Shown here: positions 1 to 6,452 of the stretch, piece after piece
Layout of the letters: every line of letters begins with the position of its first letter
How positions within the stretch are numbered: the stretch's first letter is position 1
DNA from: an uncultured Prevotella sp.
GTDB taxonomy: Bacteria > Bacteroidota > Bacteroidia > Bacteroidales > Bacteroidaceae
DNA: 7,299 bases
NCBI GenBank assembly: GCA_938023885.1
Contig: CALJCU010000216.1
Location: forward strand, 1-7,299
Reading direction: 5' to 3'
Position numbers and translations under genes: made by a program
The notes under the pieces: model-generated
Database searches by the model: none
What the model saw: only the letters and a program-made list of their open reading frames with translations
What the model was told of the DNA's origin: nothing

Positions 1-63
1 AGCAGTTGGTAGCTCGCCAGGCTCATAACCTGGAGGTCGCATGTTCGAGTCCTGCCTCCGCAA
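1..63 (+). tRNA. tRNA-Met (CAU), 5' end cut by window edge
   Basis: Methionine tRNA lacking its 5' acceptor strand. The anticodon stem pairs 17-21 (CCAGG) with 29-33 (CCTGG) around a 7-base loop carrying CAT at 24-26. The T arm pairs 39-43 with 51-55 (one T-C mismatch) around TTCGAGT. The acceptor 3' strand is 56-62, with discriminator A63. The next bases are CTA, so CCA is not encoded. The D arm (AGC...GCTC) and the A72-A73 end resemble initiator tRNA. However, the three stacked G-C pairs typical of initiators are not complete (A19 pairs with T31), and base 1, which would show the C1xA72 mismatch, lies outside the window. Initiator versus elongator is therefore open. Confidence 0.9.
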
Positions 64-67
64 CTAC

Positions 68-108
68 AAAGGACGCAAGAAGCTATTTATTAGCAACTTG
101 CGTCCTTT
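68..108 (+). terminator. Hairpin terminator after tRNA-Met
   Basis: A perfect 12-bp inverted repeat pairs 68-79 (AAAGGACGCAAG) with 97-108 (CTTGCGTCCTTT). Inside the loop a further 4-bp pairing (82-85 with 91-94) can extend it. A second small hairpin follows at once: CGAGTT (109-114), loop TTC, AACTCG (118-123). Position right after the tRNA suggests transcription termination or 3'-end processing; the T tract is short. Confidence 0.75.
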
Positions 109-427
109 CGAGTTTTCAACTCGGACAAGAATAAGACAAAACATGAATAGCGCTGGGTCCTGAGGGAAACAACGTAAAAAATGTTTTCAACGCGGGCGTT
201 TCGTCCAATTGTAGATTTCATTCCTCCCCCCCGGGGGCATGATGGTAAAAATTCCTATATTTGGTTCTCTCAGGTTGATCCGTTGACCAAGGCCCACAAA
301 AGACACGGAAAATGAAAAAAAGTAGCGTAACTCTTTGTGGATAAAGGAAAAAACAGTAACTTTGCACCCGCTGTCACGAGATGGCAGCATAAAATTCAAA
401 CCTTTAATTAGTTATTTAACAAAAAAA
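109..427 (+). other. Non-coding stretch between tRNA-Met and rpsP
   Basis: No convincing gene is present. It holds the small hairpin 109-123, a GC palindrome CCCCCGGGGG at 228-237 that stands out from AT-richer surroundings, a second TAnnTTTG match at 256-263 (TATATTTG, no -33 partner seen), and the rpsP promoter and leader listed separately. The 5' untranslated leader of rpsP would be about 55 nt and ends in an A-rich run directly before the start codon. Confidence 0.6.
334..364 (+). promoter_or_regulatory. Bacteroidota-type promoter of rpsP
   Basis: TTTG at 334-337, a 19-base spacer, then TAACTTTG at 357-364. This matches the Bacteroidota primary sigma consensus (-33 TTTG, 19-23 bases, -7 TAnnTTTG) exactly. 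Transcription would start near 370, about 55 nt before the rpsP ATG. Confidence 0.75.
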
Positions 428-997
428 ATGGCAACAAAAATCAGATTGCAGCGCGGTGGCCACAAGGGCTACGCAGTCTACAGAATTGTGATCGCTGACG
501 TGAGAGCACCACGTGATGGTAAGTTTATCGAGAAGATTGGTACATTCAATCCCAACACCAATCCTGCTACCATAGATTTGAATTTCGACCGTGCCCTCTA
601 CTGGGTAGAGACGGGCGCGCAGCCTACAGACACTGTCCGCACCATTCTTAAGAGAGAGGGTGTGTACATGATGAAGCATCTTCGCGGTGGCGTGAAGAAA
701 GGCGCATTCGATGAGGCTGCCTGCCAGCAGAAGTTCGACGCTTGGAAGACCACTAAGGATCAGAAGCTTACAGCTGTCAAGGACGCTCAGAGCAAGAGCC
801 GTCAGGAGGCTGCCGCTAAGGCTCTCGATGCCGAGAAGAAGGTCAATGAGGCCGTCGCTAAGAAAGTGGCTGACAAAAAGGCTGCTGAGGCTGCCGCTAA
901 GGCGGAGGCAGAAGCCGCTGAAGCTGCGAAGGCTGCTGAGGACAAGAACACGGAAACCCCTGCTGAAGGAGCTGCTGAGGCTCCTGCAGAGGCATAG
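428..997 (+). CDS. rpsP: 30S ribosomal protein S16 with long C-terminal tail
   Basis: Small-subunit ribosomal protein S16, which binds 16S rRNA and aids 30S assembly. The 189-aa product opens with MATKIRLQRGGHKGYAVYRI, the family signature, and the S16 core fills residues 1 to about 82 (DGKFIEKIGTFNP near 30-42). S16 in most bacteria is about 80-90 aa. The rest, from about residue 115, is an Ala/Lys/Glu-rich, probably helical or coiled-coil tail ending in acidic Pro/Ala/Glu, a form I associate with Bacteroidota. The frame is open upstream to 335, but ATG 428 is chosen because the conserved N-terminus begins there and the promoter lies at 334-364. There is no Shine-Dalgarno; the start follows an A run, as is usual in this phylum. 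It appears monocistronic, with its own promoter and terminator. Confidence 0.95.
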   Translation: MATKIRLQRGGHKGYAVYRIVIADVRAPRDGKFIEKIGTFNPNTNPATIDLNFDRALYWVETGAQPTDTVRTILKREGVYMMKHLRGGVKKGAFDEAACQQKFDAWKTTKDQKLTAVKDAQSKSRQEAAAKALDAEKKVNEAVAKKVADKKAAEAAAKAEAEAAEAAKAAEDKNTETPAEGAAEAPAEA

Positions 998-1024
998 CTC
1001 AGCCGTTGAGATTAAATTTTACAG

Positions 1025-1069
1025 GGCGTTGCTTTCTTATGAAGGCAACGCCTATTTTATTTTTAATAT
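1025..1069 (+). terminator. Rho-independent terminator of rpsP
   Basis: Twelve-pair stem: 1025-1036 with 1041-1052 (core GGCGTTGC/GCAACGCC, one G-T wobble), loop TTAT, followed by a T-rich tract (1053-1074). It lies 28 bp after the rpsP stop. Confidence 0.85.
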
Positions 1070-1106
1070 TTTTCCGTCATCAAGCCCAATTCTCATTATT
1101 TTTGTG

Positions 1107-1114
1107 TAAGTTTG
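1107..1114 (+). promoter_or_regulatory. Bacteroidota-type -7 element of dnaX
   Basis: TAAGTTTG matches TAnnTTTG. No good TTTG at the -33 spacing is visible. The predicted start near 1121 gives a leader of about 35 nt to ATG 1155. Confidence 0.55.
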
Positions 1115-1154
1115 CAATCACTATTCATATAGTCGAATTCACATAAACTATTCT

Positions 1155-2981
1155 ATGGACAATTATATTGTTTCCGCAAGGAAATACCGCCCAATGACAT
1201 TCTCTTCCGTGATTGGCCAAGATGCATTGACCACAACGCTGAAGAACGCAGTAAAGTCGGGAAAGTTAGCTCATGCTTATCTCTTCTGCGGTCCGCGTGG
1301 AGTGGGAAAAACGACCTGTGCACGTATCTTTGCCAAGGCCATCAATTGCGAGAACCCGACGCAAGACGGTGAGGCCTGTAACGAATGTGAGAGTTGCCGT
1401 GCCTTCAATGAGGGACGCTCAATGAATATCTTTGAACTTGATGCCGCCAGCAACAACTCTGTGGAGAACATCAAGTCACTCATGGAGCAGACGCTCATTC
1501 CACCTCAGACAGGCAAGTATAAGGTTTTCATCATCGACGAGGTCCACATGCTCTCACAGGCTGCTTTCAATGCCTTTCTTAAGACTTTGGAAGAGCCGCC
1601 GGCACACGTAATCTTTATTCTTGCAACGACAGAGAAGAATAAGATTCTGCCTACTATCCTTTCCCGTTGTCAGATCTATGACTTCGAGCGTATGACTGTT
1701 CCTGAGATTATCCATCATCTTGAGATGGTTGCAGGAAAGGAAGGCATTACCTATGAGGACGAAGCGCTCAATGTCATTGCAGAGAAAGCCGATGGAGGAA
1801 TGCGTGATGCTCTCTCCATCTTCGATCAGGTGGCAAGTTTCTGTCAAGGACATATCACCTACGAGAAAGTATTGAGGGACCTAAACGTCTTGGATGCAGA
1901 CAACTACTTCAAGATTATCGACCTTTCCCTCGGGAACAAGGCAGCAGATATCATGGTGTTACTTGACAACATCATCCAGCATGGTTTTGATGGAAGTAAT
2001 GTCATCAACGGTCTTGCCTCTCATGTCCGCAATGTGATGATGGCAAAGGATGAACAGACGATTCCCCTCTTGGAAGTGAGTGAGGGTCAGCGACAGAAAT
2101 ATAAAAAGCAGGCCGCGAAATGTCCGCTTCCATTCCTTTATAAGGCACTAAGAATCCTCAACGAGGGTGATGTCCAGTATCGTCAGAGCAGCAACAAACG
2201 ACTTTTGGTGGAGCTCACGCTTATCCGTGTGGCGCAGATCACACAGCCGGAGGATGCAGACGTGCCTGCCGGTGGGCGTAGCCCTATGCGTTTGAAATCC
2301 CTGTTTAAGAAAAATAATGTGGTGCAGCCTACACCGGCTATACAGGTGACCGGGACTGCGCGTACCATCGCCCGACAAAAAACATCGAAGGTTGCTTCCA
2401 CTGACACAGAGGTAAAGACAGAACGGAAGATCAGTACCGCCGGGACAAAGCTGCAAACGGCCTCTATAGAATCCATTAAGAATGGTGTCACTTTCCATCT
2501 GAAGAACATCGGTATGACTTTCGACGACCTCAGACGGAAGCCTGAAACCAATGATTTTACAGAGGCAGTAAAGGTCGATGAAGCGGAGGCTAAGAAAATA
2601 GCAGCCAGTAAGCCTGAGGCACAATTCGCAGACGATGATCTCATCCGTGAATGGACTGCGATGTGCAACCGTATGCCACAGAGGTTTGTTGGCTTAGCAG
2701 CACGTATGAAGAATCTCGTGCCCGTTATCACAGACTATCCAAACATCGAGGTTGTAGTAGACAACAAACTCTTGCTTGACCAGATCAATGCCATCAGCCG
2801 CAACATTCGCGCTACAATGCGCATGAAGTTACATAACACGCTTATCGAGTTTACGCCGCGCCTTGCCAGACAGAATGAGAATCAGCGTGCGCTGACGAAG
2901 CTCGAAGTCTTTGATGCCTTGAGAAAAAAGAACCCTGCCATAGAAAGGTTGAGGGTAGGATTTGGGCTCGAATTGAGTTAA
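1155..2981 (+). CDS. dnaX: DNA polymerase III subunit gamma/tau (clamp loader ATPase)
   Basis: ATPase of the replicative clamp loader, which opens the beta clamp and loads it on primed DNA. It has 608 aa; E. coli tau is 643. Visible AAA+ motifs: RKYRP at 9-13, Walker A GPRGVGKTT (46-54), four zinc-binding cysteines C65, C75, C78 and C81, Walker B DEVH (128-131), sensor 1 around LATTE (156-160), SRC arginine-finger motif (170-172) and sensor 2 GGMRDALS (214-221). Domain III ends near residue 365. A variable, poorly conserved linker (about 370-500) follows, then a conserved C-terminal part (about 500-608) matching the tau-specific region that contacts other holoenzyme parts. There is no Shine-Dalgarno. 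It converges with asnA, leaving 71 bp between the stops. Whether a short gamma form is made is unclear; see the finding on A runs. Confidence 0.95.
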   Translation: MDNYIVSARKYRPMTFSSVIGQDALTTTLKNAVKSGKLAHAYLFCGPRGVGKTTCARIFAKAINCENPTQDGEACNECESCRAFNEGRSMNIFELDAASNNSVENIKSLMEQTLIPPQTGKYKVFIIDEVHMLSQAAFNAFLKTLEEPPAHVIFILATTEKNKILPTILSRCQIYDFERMTVPEIIHHLEMVAGKEGITYEDEALNVIAEKADGGMRDALSIFDQVASFCQGHITYEKVLRDLNVLDADNYFKIIDLSLGNKAADIMVLLDNIIQHGFDGSNVINGLASHVRNVMMAKDEQTIPLLEVSEGQRQKYKKQAAKCPLPFLYKALRILNEGDVQYRQSSNKRLLVELTLIRVAQITQPEDADVPAGGRSPMRLKSLFKKNNVVQPTPAIQVTGTARTIARQKTSKVASTDTEVKTERKISTAGTKLQTASIESIKNGVTFHLKNIGMTFDDLRRKPETNDFTEAVKVDEAEAKKIAASKPEAQFADDDLIREWTAMCNRMPQRFVGLAARMKNLVPVITDYPNIEVVVDNKLLLDQINAISRNIRATMRMKLHNTLIEFTPRLARQNENQRALTKLEVFDALRKKNPAIERLRVGFGLELS

Positions 2982-3052
2982 CCTAACGTATGACCAACGC
3001 TATTACTTGCAGGAAGGGGCCTCCGTGATCACCCAGCAACTATTATCGGGCG

Positions 3053-4087
3053 TTAGATGAGCGGCATGCCGAGCTCTGCGCATTCCTTGCGCATGTCCTC
3101 TGGCCAGATACTTGCCTGGATCTCACCGATGTGTGCCTTCTGGAGCACCATGCAGAGACGGCTCTGACCGATACCACCACCGATGCTGAGCGGCAATTTG
3201 CCGTTGAGTAACTGCTGATGGAAGTAGAGCTTCTCACGCTCTTCCTGATGCTCAATCTGCAACTGACGCAGCAGGCTTTCTTTGTCCACACGAATACCCA
3301 TAGAACTGAGCTCGAAGGAACGGCCGAGAACAGGATACCAGATAAGGATATCGCCGTTGAGGCCGGCCTTTCCATTCTCAGCAATCGTTGACCAGTCATC
3401 ATAGTCCGGGGCACGTCCGTCATGCTTCTTACCATCGGAGAGCTTACCTCCGATACTCTCCACGAACACAGCACCATATTTCTCGCAGATAGCATCCTCG
3501 CGCTCGTGCGGTGTCTTATCTGGATACATATCAAGCAGATCCTGAGAGTGGATGAAATGAATCTCACGAGGAAGAAACGGCTTAAGTTGCGGAAAATTCT
3601 CACAAGCAAGAAACTCTGTACGAAGGATGGCACTGTAGATACGGCGTACCACATCTTCCAAGAAAGCAATGGTACGCTCCTCACGCGTGATAACTGCCTC
3701 CCAGTCCCATTGGTCTACATAGAGCGAATGGAGGTTATCCAACTCCTCGTCGGCACGGATAGCATTCATATCCGTATAGATGCCATAACCCGGTTCTACA
3801 CCGAACTTGGCGAGGGTAAGGCGTTTCCACTTGGCCAACGAATGTACAACCTCGGCCTTGGCCTCATTCATGTCCTTAATAGGGAAAGTCACAGGACGCT
3901 CCACACCATTGAGGTCATCATTGATGCCCAATCCTTCCAGTACGAAAAGAGGAGCCGTAGCACGACTCAGACGAAGTTCTGTAGAAAGATTCTGTTGGAA
4001 GAATTCCTTGATCATCTTAATGCCATGTTCCGTCTGCCGGCGGTCCAGTAGCGTTTTGTAGCCAGTGGGCTTGATTAAATGACTCAT
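3053..4087 (-). CDS. asnA: Aspartate--ammonia ligase (asparagine synthetase A)
   Basis: Cytoplasmic enzyme making asparagine from aspartate, ammonia and ATP (giving AMP and PPi), related to class II aminoacyl-tRNA synthetases. The 344 aa compare with 330 in E. coli AsnA. Family landmarks: MNEAKAEVVHSLAKWKR (73-89), GIYTDMNAIRADEELDNLHS (102-121) followed by YVDQWDWE (123-130), and near the C-terminus the class II motif GGGIGQSRLCM (303-313) with the ATP-binding arginine R310. ATG 4087 is used because the usual N-terminus (a short lead, then KTLLDRRQTE) follows directly. There is no Shine-Dalgarno. It is transcribed away from the Nramp gene and towards dnaX. Codon endings are C-rich, like dnaX. 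Confidence 0.96.
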   Translation of the reverse strand: MSHLIKPTGYKTLLDRRQTEHGIKMIKEFFQQNLSTELRLSRATAPLFVLEGLGINDDLNGVERPVTFPIKDMNEAKAEVVHSLAKWKRLTLAKFGVEPGYGIYTDMNAIRADEELDNLHSLYVDQWDWEAVITREERTIAFLEDVVRRIYSAILRTEFLACENFPQLKPFLPREIHFIHSQDLLDMYPDKTPHEREDAICEKYGAVFVESIGGKLSDGKKHDGRAPDYDDWSTIAENGKAGLNGDILIWYPVLGRSFELSSMGIRVDKESLLRQLQIEHQEEREKLYFHQQLLNGKLPLSIGGGIGQSRLCMVLQKAHIGEIQASIWPEDMRKECAELGMPLI

Positions 4088-4126
4088 AAATTTATTTATT
4101 TGTTATCTGTTTCTCATTTCAGTAAG

Positions 4127-4157
4127 CAAAGTTACACAATTATTATTAAACTGCAAT
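4127..4157 (-). promoter_or_regulatory. Bacteroidota-type promoter of asnA
   Basis: Read on the minus strand: ATTG (4157-4154; 3 of 4 bases of the -33 TTTG), a 19-base spacer, then TAACTTTG (4134-4127). This is the same -7 octamer as the rpsP promoter. The predicted start near 4121 gives a leader of about 33 nt before ATG 4087. Confidence 0.65.
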
Positions 4158-4254
4158 CATTTTGCCGAATTATTTCTCATAATGTAACATTTATATATTA
4201 GCACGGTATGCACAATTATTCCATTAACATACAGATATTCTGCTTTAATTATCG

Positions 4255-4262
4255 TACCTTTG
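4255..4262 (+). promoter_or_regulatory. Bacteroidota-type -7 element of the Nramp gene
   Basis: TACCTTTG matches TAnnTTTG; no clear -33 element. A start near 4269 gives a leader of about 31 nt to ATG 4300. This shows that the 5' side of the Nramp gene still uses Bacteroidota signals, in contrast to the genes after it. Confidence 0.55.
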
Positions 4263-4299
4263 CACTGAAATAATTACATCTACAGAATTATAAGCTAAT

Positions 4300-5556
4300 A
4301 TGTGGAATCTCATTAAAGAACTGGGACGCAAGGACCATCCCCATGTCCTCGGTGCCTTAGACATCTTCAAATATATCGGTCCGGGCCTGTTAGTCACAGT
4401 AGGATTCATCGACCCTGGAAACTGGGCCGCCAACTTGGCAGCTGGCGCCAGTTACGGTTATGAATTGCTGTGGGTCGTCACACTATCTACGATTATGCTC
4501 ATTTTATTACAGCATAATGTGGCACATTTAGGCATTGTACGCGGTCAATGCTTGTCGGAATGTGCCTATGAATTCTTACCGCGTTATGCATCTCGCTTTG
4601 TGCTTAGCACGGCAGGAATTGCGGCGGCAGCGACGGCCTTGGCTGAGTTTATTGGCGCCGCTATCGCCTTGAAGATGCTCTTTGGTATTCCTATCTTGAT
4701 AGGCAGCATTTTGACGGCTCTTATCTGTACGGTCATGCTCATTACGAACTCCTATCGTAAATTAGAGCGAATCATTGCTGGCTTTGTGTCCCTCATCGCG
4801 TTGGCGTACCTCGTTGAGGTAAATATGGTCAATGTGGATTGGGCAGCGGCTGGTATCGGTTGGGTGGATCCTAATATTCCTAATACATCGATGCTCGTTA
4901 TTTTGAGTATATTAGGGGCTGTAATTATGCCTCACAACTTGTTTTTGCACTCTGAAATCATCCAAAGTCGCCAGTTTAATACACAAGACCCAGCGATTAT
5001 GAAACGGCAGTTGCGCTATGAATTCCTCGATACTTTGTTATCTATGGGGATTGGGTGGATGATTAACTCTGCCATGATTATATTGGCGGCGGCTGTCTTC
5101 TTTGCTCATGGTATTGAAGTAACAGAGCTTGAACAGGCTGAAGAGTTGTTGCGACCACTCATTGGACCCGCAGCGGGTATTATTTTTGCAATAGCATTGT
5201 TATTTGCAGGTTTTGCCTCATCTGCTACGGCAGGTATGGCGGGGGCAAGTATCTTTGCAGGAATGTTTGGCGAGTCTTACGATATGAAAGACTTCCATAC
5301 GCGATTAGGCTTGGCACTAACATATGTTCCAGCATTATTGTTGATCGTGTTTATTACAGATTCCTTCCAAGCATTATTGTTCTCTCAAATGTTCTTGAGC
5401 TTGCAATTACCAATCACCATCTTCTTGCAACTTTACATGACGAGTAGCCGCAAGGTCATGGGAGAATACGCAAACCGTAAATTTACAAATATTCTCTTAT
5501 GGAGCATAGGTATCATCGTTACGATCATGAATATCTACTTATTGATTGTAGGTTAA
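4300..5556 (+). CDS. mntH: Nramp family divalent metal (Mn2+/Fe2+) transporter
   Basis: Proton-coupled importer of Mn2+ (and Fe2+) in the cytoplasmic membrane. At 418 aa it fits the family (E. coli MntH 412). The TM1 metal-site motif DPGN is at 38-41 and the TM6 motif MPHN at 210-213; its methionine M210 is the residue linked to Mn/Cd selectivity. About 11 hydrophobic segments are visible. ATG 4300 has no Shine-Dalgarno and sits about 31 nt below a Bacteroidota promoter element. Base use changes inside the gene: by hand count, codons 1-60 end in G or C 36 times, mostly C, but codons 61-120 only 26 times, with TTA, GAA, GCA and ATT becoming common. The reading frame is intact, so the protein may be a hybrid of two source genes. 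The symbol follows function; orthology to E. coli mntH is not tested. Confidence 0.92.
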   Translation: MWNLIKELGRKDHPHVLGALDIFKYIGPGLLVTVGFIDPGNWAANLAAGASYGYELLWVVTLSTIMLILLQHNVAHLGIVRGQCLSECAYEFLPRYASRFVLSTAGIAAAATALAEFIGAAIALKMLFGIPILIGSILTALICTVMLITNSYRKLERIIAGFVSLIALAYLVEVNMVNVDWAAAGIGWVDPNIPNTSMLVILSILGAVIMPHNLFLHSEIIQSRQFNTQDPAIMKRQLRYEFLDTLLSMGIGWMINSAMIILAAAVFFAHGIEVTELEQAEELLRPLIGPAAGIIFAIALLFAGFASSATAGMAGASIFAGMFGESYDMKDFHTRLGLALTYVPALLLIVFITDSFQALLFSQMFLSLQLPITIFLQLYMTSSRKVMGEYANRKFTNILLWSIGIIVTIMNIYLLIVG

Positions 5557-5602
5557 GAGCATATTCTTTGTTAGTTACCAAAAGGTTTATTATAAAATCA
5601 TA

Positions 5603-5667
5603 ATTAGAATACAGCATTAGAGTACAATATTAGAGTACAACATTAGAATACAAAATTAAAATGCAAA
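5603..5667. repeat. Five tandem copies of a 13-bp repeat
   Basis: Units at 5603-5615, 5616-5628, 5629-5641, 5642-5654 and 5655-5667, consensus ATTAGAATACAAA with A/G at base 7 and variable last bases. The first four differ at only a few positions; the fifth is more diverged (ATTAAAATGCAAA), and its last three bases open the terminator stem. 13 bp is not a multiple of three, and no gene crosses it. Confidence 0.85.
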
Positions 5668-5689
5668 GGACCGCTATGGCGGTCCTTTT
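5665..5689 (+). terminator. Rho-independent terminator after the Nramp gene
   Basis: Perfect 10-bp stem 5665-5674 (AAAGGACCGC) with 5679-5688 (GCGGTCCTTT), loop TATG, the 3' arm ending in TTTT. It lies about 110 bp after the Nramp stop. As the stem carries A's on one side and T's on the other it could work in both directions, but no gene reads into it from the right. Confidence 0.85.
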
Positions 5690-5702
5690 GTCATGTTGCT
5701 AA

Positions 5703-5795
5703 CGTATCTATTATGTGAAAAGCGTATCTTTGAATACCCAAGAGGGGTATAAAATATGGTACAATTAAAGATAGTATAATTAAGATTAATATAAT
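5703..5795 (+). promoter_or_regulatory. Promoter-like AT-rich region with a palindrome, before the 5850 gene
   Basis: Two exact TATAAT hexamers (5775-5780 and 5790-5795) are candidate sigma-70 -10 sites, but I find no good TTGACA at 16-18 bp. The palindrome ATACCC-aagag-GGGTAT (5734-5750) and a 7-bp direct repeat CGTATCT (5703-5709, 5723-5729) lie just upstream, where an operator could be. The signal style is sigma-70-like, unlike the TAnnTTTG elements on the left. The exact start cannot be fixed. Confidence 0.35.
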
Positions 5796-5838
5796 ATCTG
5801 TTGGGGATATTCCTTAGCAGTGTGATATATGGAAAACT

Positions 5839-5844
5839 AGGAGG
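5839..5844 (+). promoter_or_regulatory. Strong Shine-Dalgarno site
   Basis: AGGAGG, five bases before ATG 5850. It fixes that start and is the first real Shine-Dalgarno in the window; the genes on the left have none. Confidence 0.8.
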
Positions 5845-5849
5845 CCCTA

Positions 5850-6452
5850 ATGGCAAAGGAAATCAAAGTGCAAGAGACAATACAATCTGATTTTAGTGTT
5901 GTGGTTAACGACATTGCTGAAGAGTTATTGACGCGCCTCAATATGGATGAGGATGGTTCTGTTATCGATATGTTCCAAACAGGCTCTTTTGATCCTTGGC
6001 AGTTATTCGTATTTTTTGGCGCTTTAGAAAAAGCTCTTATTGAGTTCAGAACGGATAAACGCAAGAAAACGGTTATCGTTCATGCACAACCTGAGGCTCT
6101 TATCGGCATAGGCCGCGTAGTGACACCTGTATCTACTATGCTTGAGCATGTATTGATGTCCCGTTTGAACGACATGAGCGAAGGCCGCTTGGAAACAGGC
6201 ATGCTTACAGTATCTGCTGAAAGTATCGATTATGAAGGTGTAAACCTTAAAGGGCGTCACGTGGTTATCGTATGCGACCTTGTAGATGAAGATTCTAATT
6301 ATCTCAAAGAATGCATTAAATTATGTAAAGAATTGAAAGCAAGCCACGTAGTGGCAGTGCCTCTCATGTTGTGGAACCCAGAATTGATCGATAATTTGAC
6401 AGAGGAATCTATTAAGGCGGAATTATCTCATGAAAATCGTCCTCTCTCCTAG
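5850..6452 (+). CDS. Protein of unknown function, phosphoribosyltransferase-like C-terminus
   Basis: A 200-aa soluble protein; I do not recognise a named family. It has no signal peptide or membrane segment. Residues about 133-171 (LKGRHVVIVCDLVDED, then a helix and KASHVVAVPL) resemble the PRPP-loop strand, loop and helix of type I phosphoribosyltransferases, and an earlier stretch (PEALIGIGRVVTP, 81-93) sits where such proteins have a substrate loop. The normal acidic pair and TG-x-T of the loop are not kept (C142-D143, then E147-D148-S149-N150), so if it has this fold it is probably not a normal PRPP enzyme. ATG 5850 is supported by AGGAGG. Its last 23 bp overlap yaaA, which implies co-transcription and likely translational coupling. 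A real gene: good codon structure, strong start site, operon position. Confidence 0.8.
   Translation: MAKEIKVQETIQSDFSVVVNDIAEELLTRLNMDEDGSVIDMFQTGSFDPWQLFVFFGALEKALIEFRTDKRKKTVIVHAQPEALIGIGRVVTPVSTMLEHVLMSRLNDMSEGRLETGMLTVSAESIDYEGVNLKGRHVVIVCDLVDEDSNYLKECIKLCKELKASHVVAVPLMLWNPELIDNLTEESIKAELSHENRPLS

Noticed and set aside
335..427. Upstream extension of the rpsP frame by 31 codons
   Set aside because: It begins inside the promoter (334-364), before the predicted transcription start, and the S16 N-terminus begins exactly at ATG 428.
711..1109. 132-codon Arg/Leu-rich open frame over the rpsP tail
   Set aside because: It is the out-of-frame reading of the low-complexity Ala/Lys/Glu tail and runs through the rpsP terminator; there is no start signal.
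2148..2731. Long minus-strand open frames within dnaX
   Set aside because: Antisense shadows of dnaX with odd composition, no promoter and no recognisable domain.
2982..3056. Terminator between the convergent dnaX and asnA
   Set aside because: Only a 6-bp inverted repeat (CTAACG 2983-2988, CGTTAG 3051-3056) with a 62-base gap and no T tract; too weak to call.
3043..4061. Open frames on both strands overlapping asnA
   Set aside because: asnA explains this region fully; the others have Ser/Arg-rich or scrambled sequence typical of wrong frames.
4100..4560. Mobile element explaining the left/right switch
   Set aside because: No transposase, integrase, terminal inverted repeats or target duplication is visible at the junction, and the Nramp frame is uninterrupted.
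5603..5667. CRISPR array
   Set aside because: The 13-bp units are directly adjacent with no spacers, and there are no cas genes.
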